From the NCBI RefSeq assembly GCF_904849725.1, contig NC_058521.1, forward strand, positions 145,976,744-146,040,743: a stretch of DNA of 64,000 nucleotides, written 5' to 3'. Below are positions 20,938 through 32,793 of the stretch, one piece after another (the stretch's first letter is position 1; every line of letters begins with the position of its first letter). A model generated the notes under the pieces. The model was given only the letters and a program-made list of their open reading frames with translations, was not told the DNA's origin and did not search any database. The stretch comes from Hordeum vulgare subsp. vulgare. Taxonomy: Eukaryota; Streptophyta; Magnoliopsida; Poales; Poaceae. A program made the translations under genes and the position numbers.

Positions 20938-22480
20938 TGCTACTTCTCAAACAGCAGCGCCAGAAATTTACACGTTGATGGAGACTTGCTTGCATTGGTT
21001 TTTCCCTTGAAGAGGAAAGGGTGATGCAGCACAGGAGTAGTAAGCATTTCCCTCAGTTTGAGAACGAAGGTATCAATCCAGTAGGAGAATCTCGTCAAGT
21101 CCAGAGTACCTGCGTAAACACAAAAGAGCTTGCACCCAACGCTATAAAGGGGTTGTCAATCCCTTCATGATTGATTGCAAAGTGAGATCTGAGGGCGGAA
21201 AGTGCAACGAAGTAAAAGAGTAAGGCTGAAAATATGGTGTGAACTAGACCCGGGGGCCATAGTGTTCACTAGAGGCTTCTCACAAAATAGCAAATATTAC
21301 GGTGGGTGAACAAATTACTGTCAAGTAATTGATAGAACCGCGCAAAGTCATGATGATATCTAAGGCAATGATCATACATATAGGCATCACGTCCGAGACA
21401 AGTAGACCGATACTTTCTGCATCTACTACTATTATTCCACACATCGACTGCTATACAGCATGCATCTAGTGTATTGAGTTCATGACGAACAGAGTAACGC
21501 CTTAAGCAAGATGACATGATGTAGAGGGCTAAACTCAAACCAATGATGAAAACCCCATCTTTTTACCATTGATGGCAACAACACGATGCGTGCCTCGCTA
21601 CCCCTTCTGTCACTAGGTAAGGTCACCGCACGGTATGAACCCAAAACCAAGCACTTCTCCCATTGCAAGAATCATAGATCAAGCTGGCCAAACAAAATCC
21701 ACAACTCGAAGAGAATTACAAGGATATGAAATCATGCATATAAGAGATCAGAAGAAACCAAAATAAGATTCATAGATAATCTGATCATAAATCCACAATT
21801 CATCGGATCTCGACAAACACACCGCAAAAGAAGATTACATCAGATAGATCTCCATGAAGATCATGGAGAACTTTGTATTGAAGATCCAAGAGAGAGATAA
21901 GAAGCCATATAGCTACTAGCTATGGACCCGTAGGTCTATGGTGAACTATTCACGCATCATCGGAGAGGTCATGGTGTTGATGAAGAAGCCCTCCGTATCC
22001 GAATCCCCCTCCGGCAGGGCACCAGAACGTGCCCCAGATGGGATCTTGCGGAGACAGAAGCTTGCGGCGGCGGAAAAGTACTTTCGATGATCTCCTGATT
22101 TTTTCTGGAATTTTTGGGAATATATAGGCGAAAGACCTATGGCAGAGGAGGCCCAGGGAGCCCACAAGCCTGGGAGGCGCGCCCCCCTTGGCCGCGACTA
22201 GGGGGCTTGTGGGGTTCCTGGTGGCCCCTGCCTTGGTTCTCAAGTTCCCCGATCGTCTTCTATTTCGGAAAAAAAAATTGGAAGTTTCGTTCCGTTTCGA
22301 CTCCGTTTAAAATCCTCCTCTGAAAAGGGTCAAAAACACGGAAAAAACAGGAACTCGCACTTGGCACTGAGTTAATAAGTTAGTCCCAAAAAAGATATAA
22401 AAGGCATACAAAACATCCAAATTTTGACAAGATAATAGCATGAAACCATCAAAAATTATAGATACGCTGGAGACGTATCA
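20938..22480 (-). mobile_element. Solo LTR inserted in G3, with GTATG duplication
   Basis: A 1543-bp LTR starts TGCTACTTCTCAAACAGCAG and ends GGAGACGTATCA (plus reading). It is bracketed by GTATG at 20933-20937 and 22481-22485. G3 sequence joins cleanly if it is removed (AAGCACAAGTATGGAAAAAGG). The canonical LTR start TGATACGTCTCC is on the minus strand. No internal domain or second LTR remains, as expected after recombination between two LTRs. It is of a different family from G3. Confidence 0.88.
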
Positions 22481-23467
22481 GTATGGAAAAAGGAATAGTA
22501 GCATTGCCCCTTCTCTCTTTTCTCTCATTTTTTCTCACTTTTTTTGGTGGGCTTCTTTGGCCCATTTTTTCATAAAAGTCTGGAGACTCATCCAAACTTG
22601 TGTGGGAACCATAGCTTCCATCATCCTTTCCTCACATGGGACAATGCTCTAACAATGATGATCATCACACTTTTATTTACTTACAACTCAAGAATTACAA
22701 CTCGATACTAGAACAAAATATGAATCTATATGAATGCCTCCGATAGTGTACCGGGATGTGCAACGATCTAGCGTAGTAATGATATCAAAAAATGGACAAG
22801 CCATGAAAACATCATGCTAGCTATCTTACAATCATGCGAAACAATATGACAATGATGGTGCGTGTCATAATAAACGGAATGGTGGAAGTTGCATGTCAAT
22901 ATATCTTGGAATGGCTATGGAAATGCCATAATAGGTAGGTATTATGGATTTTTTGAGGAAGGTATATGGTGGCTGTTTTGAGGAAGGTGGGTTTAATGCA
23001 CCGGCAAAAGTTGCGCGGTACTAGAGAGGCTAGCAAATGTGGAAGGGTGAGAGTGCGTATAATCCATGGACTCAACATTAGTAATAAAGAACTCACATAC
23101 TTATTGCAAAAATATATTAGTCATCGAAACAAGGTACTACATGCATGCTCCTAGGGGAAGGGTTGGTAGGAATTAACTATCGTGCAATCCCGACCTCCAC
23201 ACAAAGGATGAGAATCAATAAATAAATCATGCTCCGACTTCTTCACATAACGGTTCACCTTACGTGCATGCTACGGGAATCACAAACTTTAACACAAATA
23301 TTTCTACCAATCCACAATTACTCACTAGCATGACTCAAATATCACCATCTTTATATCACAAAACTATTGTAAGGAATCAAACATATCATATTTAGTGATC
23401 TACAAGTTTTATGTAGGATTTTATGACTAACCATGTGAATGACCAACTCATCTTAACTCTCTAAATA

Positions 23468-23690
23468 GATATAAGTGAAGCATGAGAGTTTAATTCTTTC
23501 TACGAAAGATATGGCCATGGTCTAACAAATATAAGTGAACTAAAAGAGAATTCTACAAATGGCGGTTTCTATGTGTAGAGAAACAGGCAATCTGAACTTC
23601 AAATGATATAAGTGAAGCACATGAAGCATTCTATAAAGCCATACTTAAAAGATATAAGTGAGGTGCAAAGAGCCTTATATAAATCAACCA
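23468..23690. repeat. Degenerate repeat with ATATAAGTGAAGCA motif
   Basis: GATATAAGTGAAGCA or a close variant starts near 23468, 23527, 23605 and 23651, each followed by a GAG-rich stretch and TTCTA or TATA. Spacing varies from about 45 to 80 bases, so it is an old, eroded tandem array. Confidence 0.6.
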
Positions 23691-23826
23691 AGTACTTTCT
23701 CATACCAGAATGGTGCATTATTAAAAGAAAAAGAAAAATCACACGACGCTCCAAGATTTACGCATATCATGTGACGAATAAAAATATAGCTCCAAGTGAA
23801 ACTACCGATGGTTGTTAGAAGAAAGA

Positions 23827-23850
23827 GGGGATGCCCCGGAAGGCATCCCC
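23827..23850. repeat. Perfect 9-bp inverted repeat beside polypurine-like motif
   Basis: Arms GGGGATGCC (23827-23835) and GGCATCCCC (23842-23850) flank a six-base loop CCGGAA. The right arm runs into CATCCCCAAGCTTAG, the complement of a polypurine tract. Confidence 0.75.
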
Positions 23851-24616
23851 AAGCTTAGTTCTTGGGAGTCCTTGAATATTACCTTGGGGTGACATAGGAA
23901 TCCCCAAGCTTAGTCTCTTTCCACCCCTTATTCCTTCATCCATCGTGATCTCGCCAAAAACTTGAAAACTTCAATCACACAAAACTTAACAAAACTCTCG
24001 TGAGATCCGTCAGTAAAAATAAAGAAAAATACAACTTTAGTATTGTTGCCAACCAATTCATATTTTGTTTATGCATTTTATCTAATGTAATATAACTTTT
24101 CCATGGCTTATACCACCGATACAATCGATAGTTTCATCAAAACGAGCAAAACAATGCATAAAAATAGAGTCTGTCAGAAACAGGACAGTCTATAGTAATC
24201 TGTACATTCACCATACTTATGTAACTCTAACAATTCTGAAACACTAGGAATAAATAAACAATTTTCATATTAGTACTGTATAAAATTTCAGAAACTTTTG
24301 ACGTTCTAGTAAAAAAATAAAATTCACGCACTACATCGAAAGTTTCTGTTTTTGCACTCGACACACCAAACAAGCAATCTAATCATCCTAAAGGCAAATC
24401 TTGGCACATTATTTTTATAATACAATGGATTTATACAAGGGGATAATTATTTTTGTTGAAAAGTTTCTGTAATTAAGATTCACAAGGTTTCCATGGGCAT
24501 GAACAAAGTTCAAGGCATGCTCACGTTTTAACAATGCTCGTCTCTCTCACTTTCACTTTTTTTTCAAAAAGTTTTAGGTTCCCCTATTTATTTTTTTGTT
24601 TATAAACTATATAAAA

Positions 24617-26035
24617 TCACACAACAGAATAAAATGACTCTCTAAAACTTCCGGGTTGTCTCCCTGACAGCGCTTTCTTTAAAGCCATTAAGCTAGGCAT
24701 AAAGTGCTCAAGTAATTGATCCACCCGGATCCCAAGGTATATCAAAGCCAATTTAATTAACAACGATTTGTAATTTAGCAGTAAGAACAAAGTAACATAT
24801 ATCACACAACAACTAAGTCTAACTCTCTTCCTATGCATAAGCATGTCATAAAAGAACAATCCATGCACACAAAGTAAAGGCCAATGCATAGTATAAACAA
24901 TTTCTTGCAATTTTATCGTATTGGAAACATAGAGAGGCGGAGATGTAGTTCCTCTCTCATAATAATTGCAAGTAGGAGCAGCAAGCACATGCATATTATA
25001 TATATCAAAATCATCATGTTGAATAGTAAAAGGAAACCCATCTATATAATCCTTAATAAGTGCAAACTTATCCAATATAGTGTAGTTAGGATAATTCAAA
25101 ACATAATAGGACTATCATGTGTGGGTGCAATAGCAACAATTTCATTCTTAACATAAGGAACTATAGCAAGTTCATCTCCATAATCATCATTCATATTGGC
25201 ATCATGGCCGCAAGCATAGCAAGCATGAAGTTCATCGAAAAGGGATATTTCAAATGAATCTAAGGGATCATAGCAATTGTCATAGCATTCATCCTTCGGT
25301 AAGCACGAAGGCAAATTAAACAATGTATGAGTTGAAGACTTACTCTCATTAGAAGGTGGGCACGGGTAGCTAATCCACTCTTCCTCCTTTGGTTCTTCGC
25401 TCTCCTCCTCATCTATTTCATCCAATGAGCTCACAGTGTCATCAATTTCTTCTTCCATAGACCCTGCAAAATATTAGTCTCCTCTTGGACAACGGAGGAG
25501 TCCTCGATATATGGCTTAACATAAGCATTAGAAACATAGTTTTGATAGCAATATTTAAGTATGGCAAAACTTTCAGATTTGTAAAGAGTAGCATCATACT
25601 TTTCAATCAAAGAAGCAATTTCATAGGCACCCTTAAAAGCAACAAATTCTTCAATTTGCTCAATAACATAGTAATCATGAACACCCTTGGCATAAGATGA
25701 TACGATTCCGTTATCCTTAAACTCACATTGACAGGGAAGGTGTTTTTTAGGGTCTTCAGAACAACAAGTAAAATCATAAATTTCGCATAAATTCCAAGCA
25801 TAGCATTGCAAAGTATTAATATGATGCCATAAAAGTTTCCTTTTTGAGAAAAGCGGTGTCGCACATAATAATCATGCTCATTTAATGATTCTCCCTCAAC
25901 TAAGCTAGTTGGGGTTTCAGCACGAGCACAAATGGATCGAAGATGACCCAAGTAATATTCTTCGATGGTACGGAACACTAGTGATTCCTCAACTTTTGGA
26001 GCAGCAAGTACATCTTTTTTTTTGGTATTTTGCAT
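24617..26035 (-). pseudogene. Orphan ORF of G3, unknown function, frameshifted
   Basis: Four overlapping open segments on the minus strand form one continuous coding-like region: 26035 to about 25840, 25811-25431, 25458-25096 and 25099-24617, in frames that change three times. It begins shortly after the primer site with ATG 26035 and KKKDVLAAPKVEESLVFRTI. It has a central, very acidic stretch (EEEIDDTVSSLDEIDEEESE), then CYACGHDANMN, and ends ALSGRQPGSF. The total would be about 470 residues. I recognise no Gag core, zinc knuckle, protease or polymerase motif. Similar hypothetical proteins are common in Triticeae repeats as I recall, but I cannot assign a function. The frameshifts make this copy non-functional. 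Confidence 0.6.
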
Positions 26036-26169
26036 TTCCTACCCATATCTATAGATAGAAAACAAGCTAAACAGCAAATAAAATCTACTTAGTGATAAAG
26101 CAAACAAGCACATACGAGAATATTCACCCCACACTATTGCTCCCCGGCAATGGTGCCAGAAAAAGGTCT

Positions 26170-27681
26170 TGAAAACCCACAAGTATAGGGGGTCAATTGT
26201 AGCCTTTCTGATAAGTAAGAGTGTCGAACCCAATGAGGAGCTAAAGGTAGAACAAATATTCCGTAAAGTTCTGTCGACCACCGATACAACTCTACGCACG
26301 CTTAACGTACGCTTTACCAAAAACAAGTATGAAACTAGAAGTACTTTGTAGACGTGATAGGATAGGTTTGCAAAAAGAAATAAACAACACGTAAATAAAA
26401 AATAGGAGCACCTAAGATAAAAAAACAACTAAGATCTTTTTGTCACAAGAAGGTTATTTGTCCCTAGGCAATCGATAACTAGAACGGTAGTCATTATTGC
26501 AATTTTGTATGAGGGAGAGGCATAAGCTAACATACTTTCTCTACTTAGATCATATGCAATTATGATTGGAACTCTAGAAAGCATCCGCAACTACTAAAGA
26601 TCATTAAGGTACAACCCAATCGTAGCATTATAAGGTATCAAGTCCTCTTTACGCCCATATGCAACAACCTACCTACTCGGGGTTATGCCTCTGTCACTCA
26701 AGCAACCCACCATAGGAAAATCATGAACACATTGCAACACCCTACAGCGGGGATCCCTCACGCTTGCACTACACGGAAAGCACCATAGGACAACAACAAT
26801 AATAAAACATGCAACTCAAACCAATCATGATCATCAATCAACCCATAGGACAAAAGGGGTCTACTCAAACATCATAGGATAGCCATACATCATTGGGAAA
26901 TAATATATAGCATTGAGCACCATGTTTAAGTAGAGATTACAGCGGTGAGAAGAGGTGTTGAACCGCTGCATAGAAGGGGAGAGACTTGGTGATGATGGTG
27001 ACAAAGTTGTTGGTGTAGATCTCCATCACGATGATGGCCCCGGCGGCGTTCCGGTGCCACCGGGCGAGAGGGGGAGAGAGTCCCCCTCCTTATACTTCTT
27101 CCTTCGCCTTCCCCCTAGATGGGAGAAAGGTTTTGCCTCTGGTCCTTGGCCTCCATGGAAGCGGCGGGGCGAGAGCCCCTATGAGATTGGATCTCTCTGT
27201 GTGTTTGTTTTTGTTTCTTCATTCCAGATTCTGGCGTTTCACCGTTTCTTATATTCCCGGAGATCCGTAACTCCGATTGGGCTAAACTTTTAACACGATT
27301 TTATCCGGATATTAGCTTTCTTGCGGCGAAAGAAGGGGGCCAACCACCTTACGGGGTGGCCACAAGACAGCCTGACCCGCCCTACCCCCCAGGTCGCGTC
27401 CCTCTGGCTTGTGGGCCCTCGGGTACCGCCTTGTGTTAATTCCACTTCGCAAAATTCACATATATTCCAAAAAAAACTCCATAATTTTTTATCCCATTTG
27501 GATTTTGTTTGATATGGATTTTCTCCAAAACAAAAAACATGCAACAAACAGGAACTGGCACTGGGCACTGAATCAATATGTTAGTCCCAAAAATAGTATA
27601 AAAAGTTGCCAAAAGTATATGAAAGTTGTATAATATTGGCATGAAACAATCAAAAATTAAAGATACGATGGATATATATCA
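26170..27681 (-). repeat. G3 5' LTR
   Basis: Plus-strand reading runs from TGAAAACCCACAAGTATAGG to GGATATATATCA. It has the single-copy version of the segment duplicated in the other LTR, and the GC-rich inverted pair GTGGCCACAAG...CTTGTGGGCCC (27355-27420). The flank at 27682 is CAATC. Confidence 0.88.
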
Positions 27682-28617
27682 CAATCCAACTTATTCCATG
27701 AAGGGAGTGTGTGGCCATTCGCATGGCCGGACCTCCGTCAATCATGAGGCGGTGAGTCCAGCAACAGATGATTCACCAACAACCCCCTTTGCATTCTTCT
27801 TGGATGAACTCCTCTTGGAGTGGGTAATTTTTCCAAGAACAAATTTCTGAATTTTTTTGGGTCACAACATAAAGTTAACAAAACTTCACAAGAATGATAG
27901 AAACTACTCATAAGGATGCCTAGAGCCTAAAACAAGCTTTCAAACTACTTGCAAATTCAAGAATTCAACATGCAAGCTCATCTACACCAACACCTAGAGT
28001 AGCTTATTACTTCTAAGATAAACCACTAAATCAAAAAAACTAATTGGAGGAGCGGGGGAGTTACATACCAAGGAGCAATCCCCCAAAGCAGTTTCAGAAA
28101 TGGAGTTTCGAGCAAAGAAATCGAAATCTGCGGGTTTGAGAGCAAGAACACGAGAGAGAGCGAGAGCTACAAAGATTTTTGTCTGGAGGTAAGAGAGGCG
28201 GTGGGCTGAAGGAATAAGTGAGGGGATCCTCGAGGGGCCCACTAACCACCAGGGCGCGTCTGGTGGGGGTGGCGCGCCCTGGTGCCTGGTGGGCACCTAG
28301 AACACCCCCGTGTGATATTTTCAGTTCCAGATATTCTCAAATATTCAAAAAAAATGTGGGAAAAATTAAGATCATTTGGAGAGTTTTTAGTTTTGGGCAC
28401 TTTTTATTGCACGGTGAAATTCAGAGAACACGCTATACATGGTGTTTATTTTATTTAACTAAAAATAACAGGGAAAATAAAGTGGGTACACAGAGTTGTG
28501 CCTACCAAATTCATGGACCTCATGCTTCTTGAAAATGGTTCATTAACAAGGTTCATCAAGTCTTATTAACAACCACTTCCAATTAGCATGAATTCAAAGA
28601 ATTTTCATAAAATAGTA
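27682..28617 (-). other. G2 ORF start and spacer between gag-protease and ATHILA-like ORF
   Basis: This is the G2 counterpart of G1 7564-8366. Leftward it has a U3-like GC-rich module with paired GGCGCGCC motifs (28240-28290), then GTGTTCTTGCTCTCAAACC and TTGGTATGTAAC (candidate splice donor GT at 28068-28067), matching G1 GCTCCTTGGTAAGT. The start of the ATHILA-like ORF is expected between about 27850 and 27682 but is decayed. Confidence 0.6.
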
Positions 28618-31304
28618 AGTTACCTCAATGGGGATGTGCATATCCCCAACAATAAGTATCTCATATTTATTTTTGGTAGTCGGGAGAGGTAGTTGAAAGC
28701 TTCCATTGGTGATAGTCGGAGATTTTTCAATAACATTAACACCATTCACTTGAAATTGTTTCCTCGGAAAATGCATCGTATGTACTTTACCATTGACATG
28801 AAAAGTGACCTTGCTTTTATTGCAATCAATAAGAGCCCCTACAGTATTTAAGAAAGGTCTACCAAGGATAATTTACACGTTGTCATCCTCGGGAATATCA
28901 AGAATAACAAAGTCTGTCAAAATAGTGACATTTGCAACAACAATGGGTACATCCGCACAAATACCGATAGGTATGGGAGTTGATTTGTCAGCCATTTGCA
29001 TTGAAATTTTAGTAGATGTGAGTTTATTCAAGTCTAGTCTTCTGTATAAAGAGAAAGGTATAACACTAACACCAGCTCCTAGATCACATAGAGCAGTTTT
29101 CACATAGTTACTTTTGATGGAACATGGTATAGTTGGTATTCCTGGATCTCCTAGTTTTTTAGATACTCCATCCTTAAAAGAATAATTAGCAAGCATGGTA
29201 GATATTTCAGCTTCAAGCATTTTTCTTTTATTGGTGATGATGTCTTTCATGTACTTATCATAAGGGGTCATCCTTAAAAGATGAGTTAAACGAGTATGGA
29301 AAAAGAGTGGCCTAAGCATTTTAGCAAAACATTCAGATTCTTCATCATCTTTTTTCTTAGTTGGTTTAGGTGGATAAGGCATGGGTTTTTGAACCAATGG
29401 CTCTCTTTCTTTGCCATGCTTTCTAGCAACAGAATCTATTTTATCATAACATTTATTCTTAGGTTGTGGGTTATCAAGGTCAACAACAGGTTCTATCTCA
29501 ACATCATTATCTGTTCTTTATCATTGTGAGGTTGAGAATCTATATGAGCATCATCATTATCATTTTCATTATCACTAGGTGAATGCTCACTACCAGATTG
29601 AGTTTCACCATCAGAGATAGAGATATGATTAGCATTAGCAGAAGGTTTTTCTACTTCAAGTTCACTAGAAGTATGCAAGGTCCTATCATTTTTATTTTTA
29701 TTTTTCTTCCTAGAAGAACATCCTTGTTCCTCCTCTAGTCATTACCCTAACAGCATGATCATTCATATTATTATTCATTTCATGAAGTAGCTCACTTTGA
29801 GATTTAGCAACTTGTTCTAGTTGGATTTGAACCATGGAAGCATGTTTTCCTACACCTCTTACATCATTCGTGATTCTAAATAACAAGTCACTTAAGCGAG
29901 CAATCATATCAGAGTTTTGTTTCAATTGTTTCAGGACATAGGAGTTTTGTTTCAATTATCAAACTCATATAAGCATTGACTAGTATGTTTATTGTAAGGG
30001 ATGTCACATTCTTTAAACTTTAAAAGATAATTTACCTCCACCGCCTGTGGTGGTATTTTGAGACCATGTATTTCTTTGATAGGTGGTAAATTCTTAACAT
30101 CTTCAGCTTTAATGCATTTTCCCTTCATACATTTCTTTGCCTCTTGCATAGTTTCAGGACTAACGAATAAGATACCCCTCTTCTTCGGAGTGGGTTTAGG
30201 CAGTGGTTCAGGAAGTGTCCATTCATCATGATTCTTCAATATATTAGTTAATAACTCCTCATCTTGTTCGAGAGTTCGTTCCCTGAAAACACAACTAGCA
30301 CAACTATCTAGGTGGTCCCTAGAAGCAAATGTTAGTCCATTATTAAATATATCAAGTATTTCATTTTTCTTACGAGGATGATCAGGCAAAGCATTAAGTA
30401 GTTGGAGAGGCCTCCCCCAAGCTTGTGGGAGTCTCTCTTCTTCAATTTGCACAAAGTTAAATATTTCCTGTAAGGCAGGTTGTTTCTTATGAACATGAAA
30501 ATATTTTTCAGAGAAGTACTAAATCATATCCTCGGGACTACACAGACAACCAGGAGAAAGATTATTGTACCAAATCTTAGCATCACCCTTTAATGAGAAC
30601 AGAAATAATTTGAGAATATAGTAGTAGAGAATTTTACCATCATGAGTAAATAGGGTGGCTATATCACTTAGCTTAGTGAGATGTGCCACAACAGTTTCAT
30701 TTTCATAGCCATGAAAAGGATTAGATTCAACCAAAGTAATTATCTCTGAGTCAATAGAGAATTCACAATCCTTATCGGTAACAAACATAGGTGAAGTAGC
30801 AAACTTAGGATCATATTTCATTCTAGTATTCAAGTGTTTTTCTTTCAACTTGCATATTAGTTTCTTGAGATCCTATGTATCCTCACAAGAAAGAAAGTCT
30901 CTAGCTATTTCTTCTCCCATAACATAACCTTCAGGTATTTCAGGCATTTTAGTTCTAGGATAGTCATGTCTAAAAGGCATTTCAATATTTTCAGTTGTAA
31001 AGACTTCATCAGTTTCAATAGTATCATTAGTTTCAGCATGCTCAATTTCTTTAGCTCTAGCAAGTTCTTCATCAGGAAATTCACCTAGTGGCACAATATC
31101 ATCAAGCAAGGTACTAGCATCATTCATAGCAGAGGTAGCATCATCAATAACTTGCGGCATATCAGGATTAATAGCATGTGGCGGTGGTGTTGCAAGTCTA
31201 TTCGAAACAAAAGGTGAATCAAGTGCAGAGCTAGATGGCAGTTCCTTACCTCCTCATGTCTTAGGGGGAACGATCTTGGTTCTTGTATCTTTCAGATTCT
31301 TCAT
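28618..31304 (-). pseudogene. Gag-protease of G2, decayed
   Basis: Reading leftward from ATG 31304 (ATGAAGAATCTGAAAGAT, as in G1) the reading frame is repeatedly broken by stops and shifts: about 31253 (TGA within the first 20 codons), 30870, 30515, 29955, 29700, 29490 and 28873. Segments align along G1 Gag-protease: MPEIPEGYVM, HGYENETVVAHLTKLS, LPQAWGRPLQLLNALPDHP, DHLDSCASCVFRERT and the protease CDLGAGVSV. The flap-side ILGRPF motif follows the stop at 28873. As in G1, no reverse transcriptase follows. Clearly a dead copy. Confidence 0.85.
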
Positions 31305-31382
31305 AGTGATCAATAAATAGATATCCCAAGTGGCTCAGCAAATATAGCTATGCTCCCTAGCAACGGCGCCAGAAAACATTCA

Positions 31383-32793
31383 TGATAACCCACAAGTATA
31401 TGTGATCGCAATATTTTTTGGGGGTAGAGTATTCAACCCAAATTTGTAGATTCGACACAAGGGGAGCCAAATAATATTTGCCACTATTAGAAGCTGAGTT
31501 GTCAATTCAACCACACTTGGAGATTTACTATCTGCAGCACAGTGAATAGTAGCACAGTACTATGATAGTTTTGATAGCAGTGGTAACAGTAGTAATAGTA
31601 ACGGTAACAGTGATAGCATTTTGTAGCAGTTGTAACAGCAGTAGTAACAGTAGTAACTTAACAAGAACAATATGTGGAAAACTCGTAGGCGTTGGATCAG
31701 TGATATTGCTGAATAATATTCATCATGTATCAGTCATAACATAGGGAGACATAGAACTAGCTCTCGTTCATCAATATAATGTGGGCATGTAGTCCGTAAA
31801 TAGTCATACGTGCTCATAGAAAAGAACTTGCATGGCATCTTTTGTCCTACCCTCCCATGGCAGCGGGGTCCATAAGGAAATTAAGGGATATTAAGGCCTC
31901 CTTTTAATAGAGAACCAGAACAAAGCATTGCCACATAGTGAATATATGAACTCCTCATACTACGGTAAACACTGGAAAGAATCCAAATTATTCTCAGTTT
32001 AGGGTATGCGGATCCTAACACACAGTAGGTGCATATAACTTGCAAGATAGGATTAAGAGCATAGATACAATGGTGAAAACATAAACGGTTCAAATCTGAA
32101 ATCATGGCACTCGGGTCCTAGTGACAAGCATTAAGCATAGCAAAGTTATAGCAACATCAATCTCGGAACATAGTGGATACTAGGGATCAAGCCCTAACAT
32201 AACTAACTCGATTACATGATGAATCTCATCCAACTCCTCACCGACCAGCAAGCCTACGAAGGGATTACTCACTCCCGGTGGATAGCATCATGGAATTGGA
32301 GAAGAAAGAGGGTTGGTGATGACGAAGACTGAAGATTCCCCTCTCCCGAGCTCCAAACGGACTCCAGATTTGTCCTCCCGATGAAGAACAGGAGGTGGTG
32401 GCGGCTCCGTATCATGAAACGCGATGAAACTCCCTCTACTATTTTCTCTTCAAAAATAGGATTTTATATCACTGGGACTAGGGTTAGCGGAGCCCCGTGG
32501 GCCCCACTAGACACCAGGTTGCGCTAGGGGGGACTCACGCGCCCTAGTGCCTAGTAGGAACCTGGGACCTCCCCTCATGTGGGTCTTAGTTCCAGTATTT
32601 TTCTTTTGTTCCATAAAAATCTCCAAAAAGTTTCGTTCCATTCTGAGAACTTTTATTTCTACACAAAAACAACATCTTGGTAGTTCTGCTGAAAACAGCT
32701 TTAGTCCGGGTTAGTTTTATTCAAATCATGCAAATTAGAGTCCAAAACAAGACCAAAAGCATTAGGAAAAGTAGATACGATAGAGACGTGTTA
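31383..32793 (-). repeat. G2 LTR
   Basis: Plus-strand reading starts TGATAACCCACAAGTATATG and ends GATAGAGACGTGTTA, where TTA replaces the expected TCA. The primer-site region CTAGCAACGGCGCCAGAAAA (31357-31376) is next to it on the gag side. It contains a degenerate GTAA/CAG-type tract (31560-31670) equivalent to the CTN-rich tract in G1. On the other side it abuts a polypurine tract and 3' untranslated end, so it served as the LTR between two units. Confidence 0.78.

Larger units (their letters stand above)
22481..24616 (-). other. G3 internal non-coding region with repeats and a hairpin
   Basis: About 2.1 kb of AT-rich sequence downstream of the orphan ORF. It contains four spaced copies of ATATAAGTGA (23470, 23529, 23607, 23653), two polypurine-like CTAAGCTTGGGGAT motifs on the minus strand (about 23845-23858 and 23900-23913) and a perfect 9-bp hairpin at 23827-23850. 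No coding region is supported. Confidence 0.6.
17883..27681 (-). mobile_element. Non-autonomous LTR retrotransposon G3
   Basis: Two LTRs in the same orientation (17883-20177 and 26170-27681) flank 6 kb of internal sequence. The flanks are GAATC (17878-17882) and CAATC (27682-27686), a target duplication with one mismatch. LTR ends read TGATATGTATCCGTCGTATC on the minus strand, a very common Triticeae gypsy LTR style. The primer site TGGCACCATTGCCGGGGAG follows the 5' LTR leftward near 26155. Inside there is only one coding-like region, of unknown function (24617-26035), and a solo LTR inserted later. No gag core, protease, reverse transcriptase or integrase is recognised. Confidence 0.85.
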
